A DNA stretch of 6,212 bases from the NCBI GenBank assembly GCA_963854565.1, contig CAWKZT010000106.1, positions 1-6,212 of the forward strand. The letters run 5' to 3'. Under the pieces are notes generated by a model. That model was not told the origin of the DNA. It saw only the letters and a program-made list of their open reading frames with translations, and did not search any database. The DNA comes from CAWKZT01 sp963854565. GTDB taxonomy: Bacteria; Actinomycetota; Acidimicrobiia; Acidimicrobiales; JAHEJN01. Of this stretch, positions 1 to 4,628 are shown piece after piece. Position numbers and translations under genes: made by a program. Positions within the stretch are counted from its first letter, which is position 1; each line of letters opens with the position of its first letter.

Positions 1-684
1 AGCGTCGGCGACGTAGAGGTTGCCGTCCCCATCAAACGCCGCCCCCATCACTTCTCCGAAGCCGGCTGCGGTGCCGGTCCCATCATCTGACCCGCTCGAC
101 CCGCTACCAGCGAACGTGGTCACCTCGCCGGCCGGAGTGACCTTGCGAATCGTATTGTTGTAGGTGTCGGCGACGTAGAGGTTGCCGTCCCCATCAAACG
201 CCACCCCGATCGGGTTGTTGAAGCCGGCTGCGGCAACGAAGGTAGTTACCGTTGCGACCGGGGACGCTACGCAGTACGAGGAGAACAAACCGCTGGAGTC
301 GAAACCCGACGCCGTAGTCCCGACAACACCACCAGCAGAAGTACACGCCGAACCATCAGCCGTGCCGTTCGCACCAGCAGGCCCAGCGTCTCCGGTATCT
401 CCCTTCGATCCCGCAGACCCGGTGTCTCCCTTCGATCCCGCAGGGCCCGCCGGTCCTTGTTCACCGTCAGCGCCGGCTGGTCCTTGTTCACCGTCAGCGC
501 CGGCTGGTCCTTGTTCACCGTCAGCGCCGGCTGGTCCTTGTTCACCGTCAGCGCCGGCTGGTCCTTGTCCGCCGTCAGCGCCGGCTGGTCCTTGTTCACC
601 GTCAGCACTGGCGCAACCCACCGCCAATAACCCGACCACGACCACGCCACAAAAAGACCGAAACACCGAACGATTCAAAACCAT
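1..684 (-). CDS. Collagen-like / NHL-repeat secreted protein, likely lipoprotein (3' end outside window)
   Basis: The first 228 residues are visible; the gene continues past base 1. The start is the ATG at 684, preceded by AAGGTGA 4 nt upstream, with in-frame stops just before it. Residues 1-27 are a signal peptide: MVLNRS, a hydrophobic stretch, then LLAVGC, a plausible lipobox with Cys24. Cleavage after ASA (residue 27) is the alternative. Residues 29-109 are 27 uninterrupted Gly-X-Y triplets (mostly GEQ-GPA-GAD, then GSK-GDT-GSA), a collagen-type triple-helix region. A Cys-containing linker (about 110-148) leads to NHL repeats: two blocks with AFDGDGNLYVAD at 161-172 and 215-226, separated by TIRKVTPAGEVTTFAGSG. 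NHL repeats build beta-propellers, often for extracellular binding. By inference it is a trimeric, stalked surface protein; the ligand is unknown. It lies 49 nt behind the integrase gene and may share its transcript. Confidence 0.88.
   Translation of the reverse strand, partial: MVLNRSVFRSFCGVVVVGLLAVGCASADGEQGPAGADGGQGPAGADGEQGPAGADGEQGPAGADGEQGPAGADGEQGPAGPAGSKGDTGSAGSKGDTGDAGPAGANGTADGSACTSAGGVVGTTASGFDSSGLFSSYCVASPVATVTTFVAAAGFNNPIGVAFDGDGNLYVADTYNNTIRKVTPAGEVTTFAGSGSSGSDDGTGTAAGFGEVMGAAFDGDGNLYVADA
4..202 (-). repeat. NHL repeat unit with 162-bp period
   Basis: The 37 bases at 4-40 recur exactly at 166-202, and the 13 bases at 59-71 recur at 221-233. Both pairs are 162 bp (54 codons) apart. 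Each block encodes the NHL core AFDGDGNLYVAD. Exact identity over 37 bp, including synonymous positions, points to recent duplication or gene conversion of propeller blades. More copies are expected left of the window. Confidence 0.88.
448..600 (-). repeat. 27-bp tandem repeat inside the collagen-like region
   Basis: Five copies of a 27-bp unit encoding GEQGPAGAD lie head to tail (600-574, 573-547, 546-520, 519-493, 492-466), followed by a partial, diverged copy to about 448. Copies 1, 3, 4 and 5 are identical; copy 2 differs by two bases, giving GGQ instead of GEQ. The same 27-bp period continues in a diverged form: the 19 bases at 398-416 recur exactly at 425-443 (encoding GSKGDT blocks). 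The unit is a multiple of three, so gain or loss of copies would change stalk length without shifting the frame. Confidence 0.93.
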
Positions 685-687
685 TCT

Positions 688-694
688 TCACCTT
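688..694 (-). promoter_or_regulatory. Ribosome binding site of the collagen-NHL gene
   Basis: AAGGTGA on the minus strand sits 3-4 nt from the ATG at 684. It fixes this start, and the in-frame TGA and TAA codons just upstream rule out a longer product. Confidence 0.7.
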
Positions 695-733
695 ACTTAT
701 CCCCACCATCACAAGCTGGGACCATCGGCCCTC

Positions 734-1315
734 TCAACAACCAGCCCGATGCCAACTCCGCTGGAACTCATCTAGAGCGAGTTCGGCCGACATCGCCCGT
801 GTGTAGCGAGCAACCATCGCCCCCGAGGACCAGCCTTCGGCGGCTCGCACAGACGTCTCAGAGACCCCGATGCGTAGCGACTGTACGGCCCAACCTCGCC
901 GCCAAGCGTGAGCGGACAATAGGTTGTTTCGTCGGAGCATCAGTCGAATCCCATTCGTGGTCATTGCAAAGAGGTCTGACTCGTTCCAACCTCGGAGATG
1001 GCGACGGACTGAACGCACCGTGATCGGGGGCATCGGCACCACACGAGGCTTGCCAGTCTTGGACGATCTGACCAACAACACTCCGTCGCCGATCGACTCA
1101 GACCAGCGACCGAACGCCCGAACCGCCTGAGCACGTTTCCGACGCATTGGAACGGTCACCGCATCTCCAACCCACGCTTTGGCTTGAAGAAGGTCAGGTG
1201 AGGTGTTCTCACCACCCAGCAGGTGAAGCAGGCTGACGTAGAAGTCAACTGTTGTTGAGGCCTCACCGGCAAGCAACCAGTCAGCCCGAAACTCAGGCAA
1301 AGCGTCTGTGAACAT
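734..1315 (-). CDS. Compact tyrosine recombinase (integrase) lacking the Arg-I block
   Basis: A 193-residue protein. Residues 1-76 resemble the SAM-like core-binding domain of phage integrases (PEFRADWLLAG, a TTVDFYVSLL helix, then RRKRAQAVRAFGRW). From residue 78 the catalytic domain follows: VLLVRSSKTGKPRVVPMP with the beta-strand Lys (K86), H136-A-W-R139 (the HxxR box), W162 in GWSS (the His/Trp position) and Y171 in ARYTRA, the expected nucleophile. The TGLRxSEL-type helix with the first catalytic Arg, and the roughly 60-70 residues normally around it, are absent, so the two domains are joined directly. Full-length relatives have about 300 residues. The frame is open with a good ribosome binding site, so it may be a preserved short form rather than debris, but recombinase activity is doubtful. 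It starts 71 nt beyond the 3' end of tRNA-Ala, the usual place for an integrase at an attachment site. Confidence 0.83.
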   Translation of the reverse strand: MFTDALPEFRADWLLAGEASTTVDFYVSLLHLLGGENTSPDLLQAKAWVGDAVTVPMRRKRAQAVRAFGRWSESIGDGVLLVRSSKTGKPRVVPMPPITVRSVRRHLRGWNESDLFAMTTNGIRLMLRRNNLLSAHAWRRGWAVQSLRIGVSETSVRAAEGWSSGAMVARYTRAMSAELALDEFQRSWHRAGC

Positions 1316-1321
1316 CGTGAA

Positions 1322-1327
1322 CCTCCC
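1322..1327 (-). promoter_or_regulatory. Ribosome binding site fixing the integrase start
   Basis: GGGAGG on the minus strand lies 6 nt upstream of the ATG at 1315. It supports this start over the longer frame beginning at 1411, whose first residues would be translated from the tRNA-Ala gene. The 9-mer CCCGAAGGA (plus strand, 1325-1333) recurs 24 bp away at 1349-1357. The site also lies in a small CCT-TCGGG-AGG fold that could partly mask it. Confidence 0.65.
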
Positions 1328-1386
1328 GAAGGAAAAGGTCACGGAACACCCGAAGGAGACAACCAGACGGCAAGAGCCTTTATTTG

Positions 1387-1460
1387 TGGAGGTGATGGGA
1401 CTCGAACCCACGACTTCCTGCTTGCAAAGCAGGTGCTCTAGCCAACTGAGCTACACCCCC
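1387..1460 (-). tRNA. tRNA-Ala(TGC)
   Basis: The minus strand folds as a 74-nt cloverleaf. The acceptor GGGGGTG pairs with CACCTCC plus discriminator A73, and includes the G3:U70 wobble that is the identity element for alanyl-tRNA synthetase. The D arm contains AGTTGGCTAGA. The anticodon stem CCTGC/GCAGG encloses the loop TTTGCAA, giving anticodon TGC. The T loop is TTCGAGT. CCA is not encoded (the sequence continues ACAAATAAAGG). It lies 40 nt after the dehydrogenase-like gene and 71 nt before the integrase start. Its 3' end is the likely attachment site for an element on the left. Confidence 0.97.
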
Positions 1461-1487
1461 AATATTGGGACCCCAATAGGTTATTGG
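1458..1487. repeat. Overlapping inverted repeats (CCAAT/ATTGG half-sites) at the 5' end of tRNA-Ala
   Basis: Three overlapping palindromes are packed into 30 bp: CCCAATATTGGG (1458-1469), ATTGGG-AC-CCCAAT (1464-1477) and CCAATA-GGT-TATTGG (1473-1487). Together they form four alternating half-sites CCAAT, ATTGG, CCAAT, ATTGG. In the minus-strand transcript the second and third can form competing hairpins between the dehydrogenase-like stop codon and the tRNA. They could be a weak terminator or processing structure, or a protein-binding operator; no U-run follows. The sequence pattern is certain, its role is not. Confidence 0.6.
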
Positions 1488-1500
1488 CTTTCGGGCCAAC

Positions 1501-2556
1501 TCATGCAGCTAAAGGCCGACCAAATGGCATAGATTCGCGCCACGTAGCCAAGAATGTCTCAGCTTGGACGAACGCACCGAATAAATGACCTCGTTCATGT
1601 TCGCCAACTTCGTTGGTTAGTTCGGTGAGTTTGGCGATGACCTCGGCCCCGATGGTGTCCGTTGCCGCTCCATCAGCGGGCCACATGGCCATCAACGGTC
1701 CGGCGAGTGAAAGAAAATCGGGTAATACCGCAACGTCGGCCCGTCGCAACATTGCGTAGGCCCGGGCGGTCACGGGGATAGGACCAGTTGGGACGACTAT
1801 TGCGGTTGCGAGTTTGTCGGCATTGGCATGGCTGATGGCGCCCATCTTTGATCCGGCGAACACAATGTCGGCTTTCTGGATCGTGGCTTTCCATGCGGGT
1901 TCGACCTCGCCCAAAGTTTCGATCATGGCCGCGCCAGAAGTCGTCCAGCCTTCGGCGAGGGCATTGGTATCGAAGCCGCCCGAACGAAGAACAGCTCCGT
2001 CAGATGTGGAGAGAGCGACAACCGTGGCCCCCCATTCGGTGACCTGACGAGCTAGTGCTGGCCCATTGGCCCCGAAACCCTCGATCACTACCGTGCGTCC
2101 ATCAAGCCCACCCGCTGCGGCCGACGCGACTGCTGCGGCGCCAACTCCCTCGAGGTGGTCGGCCAGCGATGACCCCTCTATTTCTGCAACGTGCAAATCG
2201 GATCGACTACCGATGGCTGATAACGGAGCGAGGTCATCAGCAAAAATCCCCTTGCCTGGCCGCGCCAAGAACAGCCCGGATTCGGCCATTGCCTTCAACT
2301 CCGGTAACACCGCAGCGAGCGCTTCGGGCCGTACATCAGCTTCGGCATTGAGGCCAGAGGAGGCGCCGCCTCTTTGTTGGCCCAACAGTGCGAAGGAGTA
2401 GGTGACAGAGCGAGCTAACTCTTGGCCTCCGCCCTGCAAAATCTTCCGAGCCGACCGGATGACGCCGACAGACTCGATCGCTGATCCATCGGAGGTGGTG
2501 CCTTGTAGATCGACAGCAACGTAGCCGTCGGACTCATTGAATTTATGAATCTTCAT
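1501..2556 (-). CDS. Divergent Glu/Leu/Phe/Val dehydrogenase-superfamily protein
   Basis: A 351-residue protein, similar in length to leucine and phenylalanine dehydrogenases. The N-terminal part matches the dimerisation/substrate domain in outline (SVTYSFALLG, then RGGASSGLN at 62-70). Residues 150-190 form a Rossmann NAD(P) site: LDGRTVVIEGFGANG with GxGxxG at 160-165, then ATVVALSTSDG. Residues 228-250 (KADIVFAGSKMGAISHANAD) and 275-290 (VAVLPDFLSLAGPL) follow the later family landmarks. In active members GGGK supplies a substrate-binding Lys and a catalytic Lys follows about 12 residues later. Here the first is Ser66, and residues 39-87 contain no lysine at all. The Asn in PDFLxNAG is Leu284. 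Nucleotide binding is likely; amino-acid deamination is doubtful. The ATG at 2556 is the only usable in-frame start and has no clear ribosome binding site. It follows the propeller gene by 52 nt and is probably co-transcribed with it. Confidence 0.82.
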   Translation of the reverse strand: MKIHKFNESDGYVAVDLQGTTSDGSAIESVGVIRSARKILQGGGQELARSVTYSFALLGQQRGGASSGLNAEADVRPEALAAVLPELKAMAESGLFLARPGKGIFADDLAPLSAIGSRSDLHVAEIEGSSLADHLEGVGAAAVASAAAGGLDGRTVVIEGFGANGPALARQVTEWGATVVALSTSDGAVLRSGGFDTNALAEGWTTSGAAMIETLGEVEPAWKATIQKADIVFAGSKMGAISHANADKLATAIVVPTGPIPVTARAYAMLRRADVAVLPDFLSLAGPLMAMWPADGAATDTIGAEVIAKLTELTNEVGEHERGHLFGAFVQAETFLATWRESMPFGRPLAA

Positions 2557-2557
2557 T

Positions 2558-2587
2558 CTGGCATTCTGCCACGGCTACGGCCGCCAG
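2558..2587 (-). other. Stem-loop just upstream of the dehydrogenase-like start
   Basis: On the minus strand CTGGC (2587-2583) pairs with GCCAG (2562-2558), closing 1 nt before the ATG at 2556. A small inner hairpin GGC-CGTA-GCC lies inside it. With no evident ribosome binding site, this structure would occupy the ribosome's landing area. The pairing is modest and could be coincidental. Confidence 0.35.
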
Positions 2588-2608
2588 CACATATGAAAGG
2601 GTGACGGG

Positions 2609-4156
2609 CTAGTTGTCGGTGATGGCGAAAACTCTGCCGTCGCTCGAACCGACGTAGATAATGCCGTTCCACATCACTGGGGTCGATTCGAGGCAGCCCC
2701 CGAGTTTGATCGACCATTCTTCGACCGGCGAAGCGGTGGAATCGCTCACATCGAACCCGCGCAACGTGCCATCGCAGTCGCCGATGATCAACTGATCGTC
2801 CACAATTATCGGCGAAGCCCACGTGGGACCGACAAGTTGGGTGTCCCACACCAAAGTTCCGTCCGCCGCCGAAATCTGCAACAGTCGGCCACTGTTGGTC
2901 GTCACAAACAACGAACTGCCGTGCAAAGCAACAGTGGACTTGATGCCATGGAACTGCTCGACGCCATCCTCGAAGGACCACACAACCGGATCATTGGCCA
3001 AGGGATCGAGCCGCAAAATCTGTCCTGCTGCGATGCCGCGCTCATTGGCTCGATCTAACAACTGGCCCACGTAGAGTTCGCCACTGGAACCCACCACGAC
3101 CGTCGAGTCAGCGTTATCGCCGATCCAATAACGAAAGACTTGCTCGGGTTCGAGGCCCGAAATAAGTGGGCTGAGGTCCCAACCCAAGATCAAGCCGCCC
3201 GAGTTCGCCATCCACACCGTGGTACCCGACATCGAGATGGACGACTGAACCGCCCCATTCTGATCCGGCACTACGCCGCCACCTAAAGCAATATCAAGTT
3301 CGTCGTCCCAAGTAGGTGAGTTCCAAGCGATTTCGGGCGCAACGGTAACCAAGCCGTCATCATCAAGACCCTTGTTGAGCTTGACCACTACGATCTGCCC
3401 ATTGCCACCACCGACGACCAAAAGCTCGCCTACGACGAGAGCCGAGCCGTCCCAGTCGTCACTGAAACGAACTTCATCGAACTGGGCCGCTTCCATGCGC
3501 CACAATTCCACCGGTCCGTCGGCCTGATCAAAGGAAATAATGCGGAACGTGCCATCTTTGGATCCGGCGTACGCAAGCGCATACCCATCGGGGTCGATAG
3601 TGACCGAAGAGGTAATGGGGCCATCAAAGGCGAACGGTGGTAGTAACTCTGCTCCCGACGATCCATTGAGAAAGTGGACGGCACCGTCGTAGCCACCTGC
3701 GACGACCCAGGTCTCCCCGTCACGCTCAAATACCGCCGGTTGCCCGGTCCAGCCCAAACCACATCGAGCCTCAGCACCTTCGAGTTCCGCCTCACACCAT
3801 CCGCCCCGGGGTACAGCCCACCGAATAGCTGGATCATCTGGGGCAGGTCCGGTGCCATAGAACGTTCGCGTTGGATTGCCGCGGAAGGTCAGAACACCTT
3901 GTATCTCGGTGCCAAAGGGTTGCCCTACCGACGAAAGCTCGATTGTTTCGATCGCTATCGAGGGGCGAATAGGTGTAGGAATCGGCGTGGGCTCAGGTGT
4001 TGGAGTTGGAGTAGGAACCACCGTCGGTTCGGCCGCCGGTGGGGGGGAGGGGGCGGCTTCGGGGACAGAAGTGCTGCGCGAGTCAAACAAAAGCCACAAT
4101 GAAATCACCACAAAAAACACGCCAACACCTATTGCTGCTTGTCTGAAGCGATCCAT
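2609..4156 (-). CDS. Membrane-anchored PQQ-like beta-propeller protein
   Basis: A 515-residue protein. Residues 7-24 are a hydrophobic segment (AAIGVGVFFVVISLWLLF) that looks like an uncleaved signal anchor. Residues 32-64 are a proline-rich stalk (PTPTPTPEPTPIPTP). Residues 85-105 (IQGVLTFRGNPTRTFYGTG) form a conserved-looking block. Residues 138-515 form a propeller of PQQ-like blades, clearest at the C-terminus: TWASPIIVDDQLIIGDCDGTL, then STPVMWNGIIYVGSSDGRVFA. Cys121/Cys132 and Cys461/Cys488 could form disulfides, which fits an extracytoplasmic location. I see no enzyme motif and no evidence that PQQ is bound; BamB-like scaffolding or ligand sensing are possibilities only. The ATG at 4156 lacks a Shine-Dalgarno sequence, but the anchor begins right after it, so the start is credible. 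The dehydrogenase-like gene follows after 52 nt. Confidence 0.86.
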   Translation of the reverse strand: MDRFRQAAIGVGVFFVVISLWLLFDSRSTSVPEAAPSPPPAAEPTVVPTPTPTPEPTPIPTPIRPSIAIETIELSSVGQPFGTEIQGVLTFRGNPTRTFYGTGPAPDDPAIRWAVPRGGWCEAELEGAEARCGLGWTGQPAVFERDGETWVVAGGYDGAVHFLNGSSGAELLPPFAFDGPITSSVTIDPDGYALAYAGSKDGTFRIISFDQADGPVELWRMEAAQFDEVRFSDDWDGSALVVGELLVVGGGNGQIVVVKLNKGLDDDGLVTVAPEIAWNSPTWDDELDIALGGGVVPDQNGAVQSSISMSGTTVWMANSGGLILGWDLSPLISGLEPEQVFRYWIGDNADSTVVVGSSGELYVGQLLDRANERGIAAGQILRLDPLANDPVVWSFEDGVEQFHGIKSTVALHGSSLFVTTNSGRLLQISAADGTLVWDTQLVGPTWASPIIVDDQLIIGDCDGTLRGFDVSDSTASPVEEWSIKLGGCLESTPVMWNGIIYVGSSDGRVFAITDN

Positions 4157-4400
4157 GCAGTAAGTGTAGGAATTTCTGGCACCCAGGTGGTGTCAGCCCA
4201 CTAGGGGCGTTACAAAAACGCAATATTAGTTAAGTTGAATGATGCCCATATTTTGAGCAACCTACTTTGTCCTGGCTTACCTCGGCCCGGAGTTGGCGAA
4301 GGGTTTCGAGCGGTTCACCGATTACTGACTGGACATCACCGTGCAGGTTGTTGACTGTCCGGACGGTCCTGATCCTGTATCGGCAGGCCAGACACAGGAA
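4157..4400 (-). other. Gap after xseB with a 56-codon stop-free frame (possible gene remnant)
   Basis: No complete gene is visible in these 244 bases. On the minus strand the frame directly after the xseB stop stays open from 4400 to the TAA at 4232-4230. It reads FLCLACRYRIRTVRTVNN, then a helix-like stretch VQSVIGEPLETLRQLRAEV (residues 23-41). It has no ATG, GTG or TTG, so it cannot be a normal gene. A hydrophobic start followed by a charged helix could be the tail of a lost small membrane protein, or chance. Closer to the propeller gene are two small hairpins, GCGTT/AACGC (4207-4221) and GCCC/GGGC (4197-4209), which overlap and have no U-run. No convincing terminator for xseAB was found. 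Confidence 0.3.
4163..4168 (-). promoter_or_regulatory. Possible -10 box for a leaderless propeller-gene transcript
   Basis: TACACT (TAnnnT type) lies 6 nt before the ATG at 4156, so transcription would begin at or next to the start codon. This would explain the missing ribosome binding site, since leaderless mRNAs are common in actinobacteria. No -35 box sits at the normal spacing; the closest match, CTGACA, is 22 nt upstream. Confidence 0.35.
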
Positions 4401-4628
4401 TTAGTCGTCTGGCTCGTTCGTGTCGAGTTCGGTGACGATAGTGCTGACTTCGAGTTGAGCATGGTGGATTCGTGCTCGACAGAACTCGATAAGCACCGCG
4501 GCTCGCGCCACCTTGGTGGACAACAAATCGATGTCGATTTCGTCGTCGTCTAGGTCGATGAGCAAACGGTCTAGTTCGGCCAAAGCCTCGGCGTAGCCGG
4601 CAGGTTGGTCAGCGGAATCGGAGGTCAT
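4401..4628 (-). CDS. xseB: Exodeoxyribonuclease VII small subunit
   Basis: A 75-residue protein, normal for this family (60-80). XseB coats the long helical arm of XseA to build active exonuclease VII, which degrades single-stranded DNA to acid-insoluble oligonucleotides. The family pattern is visible: YAEALAELDRLLIDLDDDEIDIDLLSTKVARAAVLIEFCRARI, two amphipathic helices joined by an acidic turn. The start is the ATG at 4628, which overlaps the xseA stop in the 4-nt sequence ATGA, so translation is probably coupled. An in-frame ATG far upstream at 4757 would read through xseA sequence and is not used. The tail (DTNEPDD) is acidic and likely disordered. Confidence 0.93.
   Translation of the reverse strand: MTSDSADQPAGYAEALAELDRLLIDLDDDEIDIDLLSTKVARAAVLIEFCRARIHHAQLEVSTIVTELDTNEPDD

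Noticed and set aside
448..600. CRISPR array
   Set aside because: The 27-bp units are directly adjacent without spacers and are part of a coding frame.
267..650. Minus-strand frame with NKDQPALTV repeats
   Set aside because: It is another frame of the same 27-bp repeat, which has no stops in several frames; it matches no protein pattern.
182..775. Plus-strand frame of 197 codons rich in Pro-Ala-Gly and Ser
   Set aside because: It is the complement of the 27-bp repeat. The opposite strand gives a signal peptide, regular Gly-X-Y triplets and NHL repeats with a ribosome binding site, which is clearly the real gene.
1387..1410. Second copy of the tRNA-Ala 3' end inside the window as an attachment site
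   Set aside because: Only the T-arm core shared by all tRNAs recurs (in tRNA-Ser at about 6033-6049); no longer direct repeat was found.
1316..1411. Longer integrase start at 1411
   Set aside because: The first residues would be encoded by the tRNA-Ala gene, while the ATG at 1315 has GGGAGG 6 nt upstream.
1814..2401. Several plus-strand frames opposite the dehydrogenase-like gene
   Set aside because: They overlap a well-supported minus-strand protein and show no domain pattern or ribosome binding site of their own.
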